A stretch of DNA of 44,337 bases from Rhizaria sp. SCN 62-66 (GCA_001724265.1 MEDY01000443.1:1-44337), one strand, 5' to 3'; shown: positions 31,403 to 41,972, numbered from the stretch's first letter. Numbers and translations: made by a program. Notes: generated from the letters alone by a model not told the origin.

Positions 31403-34400
31403 TTAAGCGGTCGCGCCCTTTTTGCGCACCATTTGTTCCAGTTCCGCGACGAGCGAGCGGGGGAACATTTCCCAGCGGCCCCAGCACGTGACCACGCCGG
31501 CCACACGCTCGCGTGCGCGTTCGACCGCAATCGAGCCGGCCAGCGCGCGCGCCGCAGCCATGGCGCCGGCAACAGCGTCGGTTGCGACAGCCTGCACTGC
31601 GGTGCGGTACAGTGCGGCGCCGGGCACGGGCGCGCGGAGCGAGTTGTACAGAATGTCGGACAGCAACAGCAGACGCGCCAAGCGCCGCGGGAAATAGTAG
31701 TCGTACTGGGGTTGGAAGTCAGGCAGCGTTGCTCCAGAGTCGACATCATCACCATACTCGTCATCTTCCTCGTCAGCACTGTAGCCGCTGTCGCTGTCGT
31801 CATCGTCTTCGTCGTTGTCGCCGTCATTGCCGCGACGGCCACGATCACGATCGCGGCCGCGGTCGCGGTCACGTGAGTCGCGGTCATCTGCGTACCGGCT
31901 GCGCTTAATCACGAAGCCACCCTCGCGCTCATCGTCACGGTTATCGTCGCCGTCGCCAGTGCCGCAATAATCGCTGCGCTTGCGGTCCTTGCGCGGCCGG
32001 TTCGACACGTCTCCCGGCCCTGGCGGCGCGCAGACCGCGTCAACGATGACATTGACAATGCCGACGGCGTGGCGGGCGTTGTGAAGAGCGAAGAGCATCG
32101 CGTTCGCAATGCTGCCGCGCTGCAAAGTCAAGCCGCGCAGGAGCCCCGCGAGAGAGGACAGAATGCCGGCGGGCACGGGCCGCGGCGCGCGCGGGCCCGG
32201 CGCCTGTAGCGCAGAAGCTGAAGCGGCATTCACAACAGATGGAACGAGAGAAGGCGAAGTAGCCGTGGCCATGGTGGCGGACTCGAGGGACTGTTCGGGC
32301 ATCTGCGTGACAGGCACAGCGTAGCAGGGCTTGTTTGCATTGCGCGCATTGCCTGCGACGCCAAACCCAGTCCAGAGCGCAACAGGAGCAGCGCCCAACA
32401 CAAAGCGGCCGGTGACGCCAGCGCTCATCGTCGTGGCGTTCGTGGTCGCCGTGAGCACAGTCGCGGCGGTCGCGGCGGACGAGGGCGCCGCGAGCAGCGG
32501 CTGACCGAGGACCTGGCAGCCGGCGGGCAGACCGAGCTGTGCCAGCGCGGCGGCCGACACGCGCTCGCAGTCGCGACCGTGCTCGCTGTCGCTGCCACTG
32601 CGCTTCTCGGCGTCGCTGCTCGCGAGACTCGAGTCGGCAAAAGCGGACGCGAGCGCGGCGGCGGCGACTGGCGGCGCTAGCAGAACAGCGGCCTCATTTG
32701 CCGGCACAGGCGACTGCGAACCCTCAGGCAGCGAGGCGAGATGCGTGGTGAGGCTGCGCATGTACGCGTTATACACCTCGTCCATGCCATCATCGGCGCT
32801 TGCACTCACATCATCACTATCAGAAGAGCCGTGATTGCGCGCACTGGGCACACAGAAGCTGAGCTGCTTCAGCACGCCGCGCTGCTTCTCTCGCGCAGCA
32901 CTCACATCCTTGCCGCTCTCATCATCATTATCAACAGTGGTGGGAGCGAGTGCGGCGGTCACGCGCGCAGTGAGCAGCTTCTCGAATCCGGCCCCGCGGG
33001 CCGCAACGTAGCGCGCCACGATCGCCGCAGCCTGCGCTTGCTTATCCTTGTCAATGCTCGCGCCTGAGTTGTGAGAGTTCGTGACTGTGAGCGAGCAGTC
33101 AACAGGCACGCAGTAGACGGGCGTGAGCGAGCGCGCCTGCGCCTGCGACCGAGCCTGGCCCATCCCAACGGCGAGCTCTGCGACGGCGGCCACTGCGGCG
33201 GCCGCGTTCGCTGCAGCGGCAGCAGCGGCAGCAGCGTCGTCATCGTCGTCCTCAACACCGAGGTTCGCGTCATTCGCTTTACTCGCGGCGCCACCGCCAC
33301 CCCCGCCCGGAAAGTCCATCCAGCTGACGGCGGCGCCCGCGCCCGCGCTGGCGCCCGCGTTGCGCTGGCGCGCCCAAAGCACGGCCTCTCGCGTGGCGAG
33401 CGGCGGCGCGGCGGGGTCGACGGCCACCGCACGCGCCCACCGCACCGAGACTTGCCTGTCGCGCACATAGCGCAAATTCTCGGCCTGCAGCGCCGCCGCG
33501 GCGTCGGTGCGAGCGACGAACGCGACGAAGCCCGTCAGCCGCGCGCGCGCGCGGTCTTCGTCCGTGCGCGGGTGCATGAGCTTGACGGCAGCGATGTCGC
33601 CGTAGGCCGCGAAGCGCTCGATGAGCTGCGACTCGCTCGCGTCGGGCGGTAGGTTCGTCACGACCAGATTCGTGCTCGACGCCAGCGACGGGTCGTTCGG
33701 CGCGCCCGGGAAGCTGACGGGGCCGCCGCCGGCGCCGCTGCCGGCGCCGCTGTTCGCGGGGGAGGCGGAGGGCATAAGGGCACCGGAAAGCATGAATGCG
33801 TCAATGGCCTTGATCTTGCCCTTCGTCGACGAGCTTGCACCGGTAGTACCAAGACTCGAGCTGCTAGAACCAGAGCTGTTCGCGGCAGCAAATGCAGCGG
33901 CGGCAGTCACGCCCTGCGCCTTGCCGCCACTCGGCGCACTGTTGCCGTCCTCTTCGCTGTCGTCGTCTGCGGCGGCAAACGCGGCCGCGGCAGAGATCTT
34001 GCCCCTGCCCGTGGCCACCATCGTCGCCGCCCCCTTGCTTCCGACGCCGCTGCCGCTGCTGAGCGCAAGCGGGGCGGCGACGGCGGCCAGCGCAGCCGCG
34101 GCAGCCGGGTGCGCACCGGGCTTGCCGCGCGCCGCCGCCGTGGCCGCCGCCGCGCGCCGGGCCACGACGAGCGCGCGCAGGCGCAGTGCCTCGGCGTCGG
34201 CGTCGGCCTCGTCGTCGCCGCCGCCGGCGCCCGCAACCGTGAGACCGGGGCCCGCGCCGAGCGACAGCGGTACCGACGCCAGCGCGGCGGCGGCGGCGGC
34301 GGTCGCGGCCGCGGAGGGCACGGCGGGCGATGGCGCCGCCGCAGCGGCTGCGGCAGCGGCATTCGCAGAGCGCGGGGGCAGTGGGAGCGAGGAAAACGAG

Positions 34401-35767
34401 GCGGGCAGCCCGAGCGACGCGGCGTCGCCGTGAATGAGCCCGTCGTCACCGTGACTGCGCTTGTCGCCGTTGTCGTCGTCCTTGTTCACCACGCCCGCGG
34501 ACACGAACGCCACCGCCGCCCCCGGCGCGCCCCTCTTCTTACCCCCATGACCGCGACCGTGGTCCTGCCCGTGCTCCTGCCCGTGACCGGGGCCGTGGCT
34601 GCCAGAGGTTTCCGTCGCGGGCTGCACGACGTACTGTTCGACAAAGCTGGCCAGCAGTCCGCCGACCGCGGCGCGCTCGTCCTCAAGCTTCTCGGCGCGC
34701 TCCAGCAGCGCCTGCTCGCGCACGGCGGCGCGGCGGCGGGCGGCTTCGGCGGCGCGCGCGGCAGTTGCGTTGAGCGCGGCCGCCGACGCCGCGGCGTGCA
34801 GAGCGTACTCACTACCGCCGTCGTTGCTACCGCGGTCGGCGCGGGCCGCGGCGCCGTCGCCGTGGTGCGCCGCGAGCACCTCCTGCTGCGCCGCAAAGGA
34901 CTTGAGCAGGTATTGCACGAGAGCATCGCGCTGCGTCGCGCCCATCACCTCGCCCTCATTCGCAGTGTCTGTCGCGGCGTCTTTAGCGCCATCACCACCA
35001 GTAGCCGCAGGAACAAAGGCAGCGGGCTTGCCGACAAGGCCGACGGCGAACACAGCGGCGACGGCGGCGGCGACGTCATCGGCCGTGGCCACGGGGGCCT
35101 GCGGCTGCGCCAGCGCCATCTGCCGCTGCAGCAGCGCCAGCCGCCGCGCCTCCAGCTCCGCCTGCTGCGCAGGCAACTGCGCCTGCGCTTGCGGCTGCGC
35201 GAGGGCAAGCGCGTGCGTCTCCGCCTGCAGCTGCGTGTACTCGTCGGTGTAGCGCGCACAAGCAGCTTCCCAGCGCCGGCGCAGCGCAGCGTCGAGCGCG
35301 GCGGTGATCGCGGCCATGTGCGCGCTGCTCACGGTCACCTGGTGCTCGCGGTCACTCTCGCTCTCGCTTTCGTGCTCGCTGCCGCTGCCACGGTCACGGC
35401 TACCACCGCGACTGCGAGAGCGAGAGTGACTACGGCTACGGCTATGGCTGCGGCTGCGGCGGCCGCGTTGGTTGCGACGGGCCTTGCGGCGGCGACGCTT
35501 GCTATTAAGATTGCTGTACTCTTGGCTCTTGTCGTCGTTGCCGTTGCCACGGTCCTTGTCGCGGCGAGGACTGGGACTACGGCTATAGTCACGCCGGCGA
35601 GGCCTGTCCTCGTCGCCGCCCCTATAACCGCCACGCGGAGATTGCGAGCGTGAGCGAGAACGTGAGTATGAACGACGGCGCTCGCGAGAGTCAGGAGGAG
35701 AGCGGTCGCGGTTGCGGTCAGTGTCATATCTACGATCGCAGTCGCGATCGCGCTCCCGCGATCGCAT
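31403..35767 (-). CDS. U2SURP: U2SURP/SR140-like U2 snRNP-associated splicing factor
   Basis: 1454 aa from the ATG at 35767 (human about 1030); stop TAA. Domain order is that of U2SURP. An N-terminal Arg/Ser/Asp-rich region (SYSRSRSRSQSPRGG) is followed by an RRM at about residues 695-780 (NLVVTNLPPDASESQLIERF, then KLMHPRTDEDRARARLTGFV, the family's signature). A SURP module starts near 911 (IVARYVAARGAGFEKLL), split by inserts before its LSFCVP and VYNAYMRSL parts. A CID-like domain spans about 1200-1450 (SLAGLLRGLTLQRGSIANAM, RRLARLLLLSDILYNSLRAP, WGRWEMFPRSLVAELEQM) and carries an acidic insert. The frame continues upstream of 35767 through Ser/Arg-rich codons to an ATG at 35935 if one TAG is read through. 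It converges on ATCase with only 170 bp between. Confidence 0.88.
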   Translation of the reverse strand: MRSRERDRDCDRRYDTDRNRDRSPPDSRERRRSYSRSRSRSQSPRGGYRGGDEDRPRRRDYSRSPSPRRDKDRGNGNDDKSQEYSNLNSKRRRRKARRNQRGRRSRSHSRSRSHSRSRSRGGSRDRGSGSEHESESESDREHQVTVSSAHMAAITAALDAALRRRWEAACARYTDEYTQLQAETHALALAQPQAQAQLPAQQAELEARRLALLQRQMALAQPQAPVATADDVAAAVAAVFAVGLVGKPAAFVPAATGGDGAKDAATDTANEGEVMGATQRDALVQYLLKSFAAQQEVLAAHHGDGAAARADRGSNDGGSEYALHAAASAAALNATAARAAEAARRRAAVREQALLERAEKLEDERAAVGGLLASFVEQYVVQPATETSGSHGPGHGQEHGQDHGRGHGGKKRGAPGAAVAFVSAGVVNKDDDNGDKRSHGDDGLIHGDAASLGLPASFSSLPLPPRSANAAAAAAAAAPSPAVPSAAATAAAAAALASVPLSLGAGPGLTVAGAGGGDDEADADAEALRLRALVVARRAAAATAAARGKPGAHPAAAAALAAVAAPLALSSGSGVGSKGAATMVATGRGKISAAAAFAAADDDSEEDGNSAPSGGKAQGVTAAAAFAAANSSGSSSSSLGTTGASSSTKGKIKAIDAFMLSGALMPSASPANSGAGSGAGGGPVSFPGAPNDPSLASSTNLVVTNLPPDASESQLIERFAAYGDIAAVKLMHPRTDEDRARARLTGFVAFVARTDAAAALQAENLRYVRDRQVSVRWARAVAVDPAAPPLATREAVLWARQRNAGASAGAGAAVSWMDFPGGGGGGAASKANDANLGVEDDDDDAAAAAAAAANAAAAVAAVAELAVGMGQARSQAQARSLTPVYCVPVDCSLTVTNSHNSGASIDKDKQAQAAAIVARYVAARGAGFEKLLTARVTAALAPTTVDNDDESGKDVSAAREKQRGVLKQLSFCVPSARNHGSSDSDDVSASADDGMDEVYNAYMRSLTTHLASLPEGSQSPVPANEAAVLLAPPVAAAALASAFADSSLASSDAEKRSGSDSEHGRDCERVSAAALAQLGLPAGCQVLGQPLLAAPSSAATAATVLTATTNATTMSAGVTGRFVLGAAPVALWTGFGVAGNARNANKPCYAVPVTQMPEQSLESATMATATSPSLVPSVVNAASASALQAPGPRAPRPVPAGILSSLAGLLRGLTLQRGSIANAMLFALHNARHAVGIVNVIVDAVCAPPGPGDVSNRPRKDRKRSDYCGTGDGDDNRDDEREGGFVIKRSRYADDRDSRDRDRGRDRDRGRRGNDGDNDEDDDDSDSGYSADEEDDEYGDDVDSGATLPDFQPQYDYYFPRRLARLLLLSDILYNSLRAPVPGAALYRTAVQAVATDAVAGAMAAARALAGSIAVERARERVAGVVTCWGRWEMFPRSLVAELEQMVRKKGATA

Positions 35768-36712
35768 GCGTTGAGAGTCACCAGAAGCGCGGCTGCAGGG
35801 AGACGCGTCACGCCATTCGGTGCGAGGCGCGTGGCGGGCCTCGTGCGAGCGCTGGGGAGAATGCCCGTGCTACAGGGGCCGCTGCTGTTGCGGCGGTCGT
35901 CCCTGCGACGGGTGGGGCGAGGTGGGGTTGGACATCTACCACCGACACCGGAGCGGAGGAGATACTGAGCTAGTTGAGGAGTGAAAGCAAAACAGCAGGG
36001 TGAGAAACTAGTCATACAATGTTGGAGCAACTTAGACACTTGTATACAGAGCAATGCAAGATGTGTACACGCGCAAAAGAGAGGATAACCAAGCTCTGGA
36101 GTGAAGTTGAGTCGAAAAATCAGGAGCTGGATTGACGGGATAGGTGTCGCCTGAAGAACTAGTATTTAGATATAATATGAGTCGGAAAAAATGAAAGTAG
36201 ATATGGCAGGATTGCAGCGAGTTTGACGATGTATGGAGCGTGCTTCAAGATGTTTGAGATCACCACAAGTGGGTCGACTGGGTGGGCCGAAAAAAGTAAG
36301 CCGCATTTCGGCAGCGATGAACGCGGAGACGCAAACTTGACTGGAGTACTCACAGAACATCGTAATAGAGCAGACAATTACTGCCAATAGCAGATGCTGT
36401 AGGGGAATATATCATATTAAAATTACATTTAGCCAGTGCGGTGCTAGAGCTCAAACGAGGGTGCTCTTGTTTCAATTCGGAGCCATCGGCTCGGCCCGGT
36501 CTCGTTGTCCTTTTGCTTCCTCTCACATCTGCTCCTTTCTCTTTAACTCTTTGTAGCCTCTACCTTACTCTTTCCTGACACAAGCCCTTGTTGCGAGTGT
36601 TTGTTACTCCCCGCGTGTTCCTCGTTCCGAGCCCACCCGCGCGCTTTCCCCCCTCTCCCTGTCAGACCGACACCGGCTCTCCCGCGCCCCGCTGTCACCT
36701 TAAGTCTCTGCC
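35768..36712. other. Divergent region, U2SURP 5' end / RPB5 promoter
   Basis: The first 170 bp or so remain GC-rich and in frame with U2SURP: from the ATG at 35935 they read MSNPTSPHPSQGRPPQQQRP, L, TAG, then HGHSPQRSHEARHAPRTEWR. An AT-rich stretch with a pyrimidine tract and CTAG (minus strand, near 35972) may be a 5' intron acceptor. The rest, to 36712, is AT-rich and then turns into a pyrimidine-rich RPB5 leader. No RNA gene seen. Confidence 0.5.
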
Positions 36713-37357
36713 ATGTCGACCGCCATCACTGCCGAGGACGTGACGCGTCTGTTCCGCGTGCGCCGCACCGTGCTGCAAATGCTGAACCACCGCGGGTACA
36801 TCGTGCTCAAGGACCAGCTGGAGATGACGCTGGACCAGTTCAAGGCCGCCTTCGTGGACCAGTTCAACGACAACAAGCTGCGCGACCGTATCGAGCTCAT
36901 CGTCGCCAAGAAGGACGACGCCAACAAGAAGCTCATGGTCTTTTTCGGCAACGCCACGCGTCTTGGTGTGAGCGACGTGCGCAACTTTGTCTCGCGCCTC
37001 GAGACCGAGTCTGCGCAGTCGGCCATCATCATCGCCGAGTCGGCGCCCACGCCCGTGTTCAAGGACAACATCAATGTCACCAACGCGGCCGGCGTGTACC
37101 ACCTGCAGATGTTCGAGGACAAGGAGCTGCTGGTCAACATCACCGAGCACGTCCTCGTCCCGCTCCACGTCCCGCTCTCCAAGGACGAGATCAAGGAGCT
37201 GCTGCAGAAGTACAAGCTCAAGCTCTCGCAGCTGCCGCGCATCATGCTCGACGACCCCATCGCGCGCTACTACGGGCTCGCCAAGGGCGACGTCGTCAAG
37301 ATCATCCGCCAGTCCGAGACGGCCGGCCGCTACGTCACCTACCGCACCGTGCTTTAA
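36713..37357 (+). CDS. RPB5: RPB5/RPABC1, subunit shared by RNA polymerases I, II and III
   Basis: 214 aa (human 210), no intron, stop TAA. The N-terminal jaw domain begins VTRLFRVRRTVLQMLNHRGY. The C-terminal assembly domain shows the near-invariant blocks ELLVNITEHVLVPLHVPLSK, LPRIMLDDPIARYYGLAKGD and VVKIIRQSETAGRYVTYR. Unlike its neighbours it lacks homopolymer inserts, as expected for a protein buried in a large complex. The ATG follows a long pyrimidine-rich leader. VPS36 follows on the same strand after about 270 bp. Confidence 0.98.
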   Translation: MSTAITAEDVTRLFRVRRTVLQMLNHRGYIVLKDQLEMTLDQFKAAFVDQFNDNKLRDRIELIVAKKDDANKKLMVFFGNATRLGVSDVRNFVSRLETESAQSAIIIAESAPTPVFKDNINVTNAAGVYHLQMFEDKELLVNITEHVLVPLHVPLSKDEIKELLQKYKLKLSQLPRIMLDDPIARYYGLAKGDVVKIIRQSETAGRYVTYRTVL

Positions 37358-37629
37358 GCGGGTCGGCGACGCAGGGTGCGCTCAGCGCGGCCGTTAAGTT
37401 ACTATTTTGCTATGCGACAGAGGAAGGAGGTATTATTTGAAGGATGGAAGAGCGTAATTTTTTTCACCATACACTAGACTTGTTATTTTCGTCATCTGCT
37501 CGATACATTGCGCTGATGGTATTTTGTGTTGCGTATTCTCTTTATTTTTATTTCTAACATTTGTTCACACTACATCTGTGTCGCCATATCGCGTCTTGCG
37601 TTCGAGTAGATTCTCGGTGTGTCGTGGGC

Positions 37630-38901
37630 ATGGATCTGTTCAGCCCTGTCCGCCTCACGCCTGGCGGCCGCCCCGTGCTTTCTGACAATGAAATCGAGCT
37701 TGTGTTGTCGACTCCCTGTGACTTGTATGACGGCGCGACGAAAAAGTACACCCGTGGTGTTGCCATGATCACCAGCAAGCGCTTGATTTACCAGCACACG
37801 ACTGCCAATGTCAACGTCTCTCTCGACCTCGCCGCCTTCGTCCGCTCTCTCTCCTCCGAGACCCCTTTCTTCGGCACTCCTAAGGTCATCTTCACCACCG
37901 TCAACGGCGCCAAGGTTATGATCAACTTCCCCGCCAACGCTGAACGCGACCGTTTCCGCGCCCAAGCAGACCACGCGCTCACCGACGCCCGCGCCACCGC
38001 CGCCGCTGCCGCAAAGAAGCCCGCCGCGGGCTCTCCCGCTGCCCCTGGCGCCCCGCCGGTCCCCGCGCATCCTTCTGCCGAGCCCGAGCCGGAGCCGGCG
38101 GCCGAGGGCTCGCTGGCCGCGCGCGGCATCGCTGGTATCCTCGCGCGCCGCGAGGCCGAGCGCAACACCGCCAACGCGACGCTCGCCGAGGCCTTCTCGG
38201 ACCTTTCCTCGCTCATGGCCAACGCGCAGCGCGCCGTCCAGCTTGCTGAGCGACTCCAGGCCAAGTCCGCCGCCGCGAGCGCCGCTGCGGGGACGTCGAC
38301 TGGCGGCGCGGGCTCTGGCGCGCCCTCCGCGTCTCAGGACGGCACGGCGGCAGCGTTGCTCGACGCCGCGCTCTCGCTCGGTATCGCGAGCCCTGTGACG
38401 CGGGCGGGTGCGGGCGCGGCGTTCCACGAGCAGCTCTCGCGGCAGCTGGTCGACGTGCTGGCGCCTGTGCTGCCGCGCGCGGGCGGCTCCATCGCGCTGC
38501 CCGACGCCTACCTGCTCGTCTCGCGCGCGCGCGGCAGCGAGCTGGTGTCGCCCGAGGACTTCCTCGCTGCGTGCCGGCTGTGGGCCGCGCTGCGGCTGCC
38601 GCTCGCGCTGCACACATTCCCCGCCACGGGCGTCGTTGTCGTCACTGCGCCCGGCGCAGACGCCGCCGCAGTCGCCGCGCGCATCCTCGCCCTGCTGCGC
38701 GAGCCCGTCTCTGCCAGTGCGACTGCGGGCGGGGCTGTTAGCCGGTGGCGCGGTCTCGCCGTGGCTGAGATTGCGGAGGCCGTGGGGGTGACCGTGAGCA
38801 TGGCGCGCGAGTGCGTGCGTGAGATGGAGCGCGGCGCGCGCAGCGTTGTGCGCGACGAGGGCGACGCAGCTGTGCGCTACTACGCCAACCAGTTCTGGTG
38901 A
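37630..38901 (+). CDS. VPS36: VPS36, ESCRT-II subunit
   Basis: Part of the ESCRT-II complex (with VPS22 and VPS25) that sorts ubiquitinated cargo into multivesicular endosomes. Length 423 aa (human 386), one exon, stop TGA. The N-terminal GLUE (split-PH) domain covers about residues 1-120: YDGATKKYTRGVAMITSKRL, then FFGTPKVIF. After an Ala/Pro/Glu linker comes RGIAGILARREAERNTANAT and LAEAFSDLSSLMANAQRAVQ, the family's helical hairpin. The winged-helix part follows: LGIASPVTRAGAGAAFHEQL, LLVSRARGSELVSPEDFLAA and a C-terminal YYANQFW (YPNLF in homologues). I chose the ATG at 37630 because the GLUE homology begins a few residues later; the upstream frame comes from AT-rich leader. Confidence 0.95.
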   Translation: MDLFSPVRLTPGGRPVLSDNEIELVLSTPCDLYDGATKKYTRGVAMITSKRLIYQHTTANVNVSLDLAAFVRSLSSETPFFGTPKVIFTTVNGAKVMINFPANAERDRFRAQADHALTDARATAAAAAKKPAAGSPAAPGAPPVPAHPSAEPEPEPAAEGSLAARGIAGILARREAERNTANATLAEAFSDLSSLMANAQRAVQLAERLQAKSAAASAAAGTSTGGAGSGAPSASQDGTAAALLDAALSLGIASPVTRAGAGAAFHEQLSRQLVDVLAPVLPRAGGSIALPDAYLLVSRARGSELVSPEDFLAACRLWAALRLPLALHTFPATGVVVVTAPGADAAAVAARILALLREPVSASATAGGAVSRWRGLAVAEIAEAVGVTVSMARECVREMERGARSVVRDEGDAAVRYYANQFW

Positions 38902-40182
38902 AGGCGACGGTTTGCTTGTACTACGCCCACGTGCACTGGTGGTGAGTGTGCTACTCAGCCAACTCGCTCTTGTGATAGGTTGGTGTTTCGTGCGCAAATG
39001 CTTTATCACGCAAACTTACTCTTAGTGTCGCGTTGCGATGTCGTAGCGTAATCTACGATTCTGATCCCGTTCCTTTCTTGTCCATCCTGTGTTTACTTGG
39101 ACGCCGTTCTCTTACCTAGTTTCATATTCTATAGTTTATTCGATTGTCACTGTCATTGTTTAAACCAACTCACAGCTCGTGTCTGTGAAACACCGGTTTG
39201 ATATTCGATACACAATCACTTTTTTTCTCCGTGCCGTGGTATCATGCACAACGCTCGTATGAATTCGTCGCGAGTGTTAGTGTGTTACATGTAGTATTAC
39301 AATAGTGCAACGTTGTATTATTCAGAAACGCGTACACACACATACAAAACACCTACATGATAAACCGGGACGGATCTTTAGGAAACCAAACGAAAAGAAA
39401 CAAGCACCCGCCTCTTACAGCGATACAGCGATAGGAGAGGCACGGATATGATAGCAGTGAAGATGGCGAGGGCGACAGAGGAACATCACCAACAACTTAG
39501 GTACAGTGGTAACATCATGCGACCGAATTGAAACAGATCAAATAAGGGAGAACAAACAGAAATGAATAAAAAAAACACATACGAAAAAAAAGAGGAAGGG
39601 AGGAATCAACATCGCCACCGAGTGCTCGTGGTCGCACGTTGTCACCAGTGCAGCGATGCTGGTATCACAAAACAAAACTTGCATATAAAAAGAAGGGAAT
39701 GGGGGAAGGAACACTAATACTAAGAAAAACAGTTCAAGTAGTGGTTCAACAATAACTAAAACGACAAGCAAGTCCATTTAAAAAAAATGAACAAGAAGCA
39801 GAAAAAACAAGAAAGCGGACTTCAACACACGCGACTTTGAACTGTGTGAGAGCTCTTTGTGTTTGACACGAGAGTTACATTATTCCAAAGAGTGTAACCA
39901 CACCAAAGAGCTGAAGCGATGCTCGTGGGCAGCAAGGGAGCGAATATCTTGTCACACACGCAGCGAGTGTGCTAGGAAAGCAGCACATTCGGCACGCATG
40001 TCCTGGTTGAAACAGAGAGAGCTCAACCTTGTTGCACGTCTGCACACAGCGTGAGTGCGTCGGTGCGCGCGTATATCTTATGTTGCTTTCAACTTTGCTC
40101 CGTACTCTGCGTTTTGCTCTTGCTAGCTGTTGAACACACATATTCACACCTACACGTTTACATAACCTCAGTCACGTGTGCA
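38902..40182. other. Long convergent intergenic region, purine-rich on the plus strand
   Basis: About 1.3 kb between the 3' ends of VPS36 and the PKA subunit. From about 39375 to 39830 the plus strand is A/G-rich (T/C-rich in the sense of the PKA transcript). No gene or RNA recognised. Confidence 0.5.
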
Positions 40183-41967
40183 TTACACGCGGGGCGAGGG
40201 CGCGGCGGCCTCGGCAGCCTTGATCTTGTGCTCGATGGCTGAGTAGCGCGTCTTGTCGCGCTGCAGCAGGTCCTTGCAGGGGCCGAGCAGACGCTCGAAG
40301 GCGCCGCGGTCGAGACCGACCACGCGTACGGCCGACTGCGCGATCACGTTGGCCGCGCGGGGGCCCGAAGAGAGCAGTGCGAGCTCGCCGAAGTAGTCGC
40401 CGGGCCCGTACGACATGACGGTGCGCGGGACCGTGTCGCCGTCGAGCACTTTGGTCGCGACGGCGGAGCCGTCGAGGAGGATGTAGAAGCGGTCGTCCTT
40501 GGTGTCACCCATGGTGACGATGTACTCGCCCGCCGCGCACTCGCGCTCCACCAGTGCGTCGGCAACCTTGGCGCGCTCGTACTGGTCCAGCGACTGCAGC
40601 ACGGGCACGTTCTTGAGGAACTCCTCGTACTTGGAGCGCTTCTCGGCCGTGGAGCGGAGCAGGACGCGGCGGAAGGTCTGGCGGTCCATCGCCCACAGCT
40701 CAACGGTCGGCGACGCGGCCTTGATGCTAGCGGCGCGCGGCACGTTGTACATGAGCGCGAGCTCGCCGAAGGACTCGCCGTGCTGGTAGATCTTGACCAT
40801 CTTCTGCTCGAGCCCGATCTGGAGGTAGGTCTCGCACACGCCCTGGCCGACGACGTAGAAGTCGTTGCCCTCCTCGCCCTGCTTGATCACCCAGTCGCCC
40901 GCGGAAAAGACCTTGCGCTCCATGGCGTCGATGACGATGCCCATCTGCGCGTCGTCGAGGTCCGAGAACAGGATGTTGGACCGCACGGCGAGGCGGATCT
41001 GCTCGCGGTCGCTCGCCGACTTGGGGATCACGCGGTACGGGTCGTTGCTCAGCTCGCTCGGGTTCACCGTCTCGGCCGACACGCCCGGGCGCCGGCTCCC
41101 GCCGCGGCGGTTCTTCTGCGCGTCCTCCGGCGGCAGCGCGAAGACGGGCATCTCAGACGACGACGGCGGGCTCGCGGCCGCGGCGGCGGCGCGCCCTGCC
41201 GCGGCGGCCGCGGCGGCGGCCGGGTTGGAGCTGCCAGAGGCGTCCGAGGACGCCGAGGACGAGGACGCCGCAGACGAGGAAGACTTGTTCTCCTGCGCCT
41301 GGTAGTTGCGCAGGTACTGGATCATGAACTGAGGTGTGCGATGAGAAGATCGAAAAAAAAAAGGAGAACAAGAGGTGGGTTTGTGGGTGAGCGCGCGTGC
41401 AGGAATGAAAGAAGTCGAGGAGGGTTTGTTGCGTCGGAAAATTCGTCATACAGCGCGGCGGTGTTGCGGTCGCGCGGGAAAGGCGGTCGTGCCGTGTCGC
41501 ATCGCAGCGGTCGACGCGGGTCCGATAAAACACACTACAACCGCTTGCCACGCCCCTATCGCATCATTAAGTTCGTGGGAACAAAAGCGTAAAACAGCAT
41601 AGCCGTGCAGCGCAAGAGCACAGTCCCTCGACAAGCACGGGCGCAGAAGCCGGCTTGGCGAGAAACGGCTTGATGTCTCGATCGACCGAGGACATCAACG
41701 TCAGAGCCGCTGGACGAAGAAAACAAGGCCAGGGGTGGCAGGGGCAGCAAAGACGAGACAAGCTCACAAGCCAGTGACGGGAAGACAGCTCTAAACAATA
41801 CAAATGGCGGATTGCGCCGAAGAGAGTGGGGCACGTACCTCGACAGGATCCTCGGGGCACTCGGCAAAGATGGATGTGAGCATGCCTTTGACGACGTTGC
41901 TGAGGGTCTGGTCCGCGTACTGCGTCAAGCGACGCAACTCGCGGTCATACTCGTTGTCTTGGTTCAT
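40183..41967 (-). CDS. PKAR: cAMP-dependent protein kinase regulatory subunit
   Basis: Binds and inhibits the PKA catalytic subunit until cAMP is bound. Coding exons are 41967-41839 and 41328-40183; 424 aa, stop TAA. Residues 1-60 look like the dimerisation/docking helices (TLSNVVKGMLTSIFAECPED then PVEFMIQYLRNYQA). After a Ser/Ala linker comes the inhibitor site RRPGVSAE (about 122-129), matching RRGAISAE of type I subunits; the phospho-acceptor position is Gly, so it is a pseudosubstrate. Two cyclic nucleotide-binding domains follow, each with a phosphate-binding cassette: FGELALMYNVPRAA (from 230) and FGELALLSSGPRAA (from 356). Both keep the Glu and Arg that hold cAMP, so both sites should bind. 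A leader intron ends 5 nt before the ATG. Confidence 0.95.
41329..41838 (-). other. PKA regulatory subunit intron 1 (coding)
   Basis: 510 nt, phase 0, donor GTACGT after GAG, acceptor CTCAG. It separates the two halves of the docking domain. It is the longest intron here and richer in GC than the others. Confidence 0.9.
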
Positions 41968-41972
41968 CGAAC

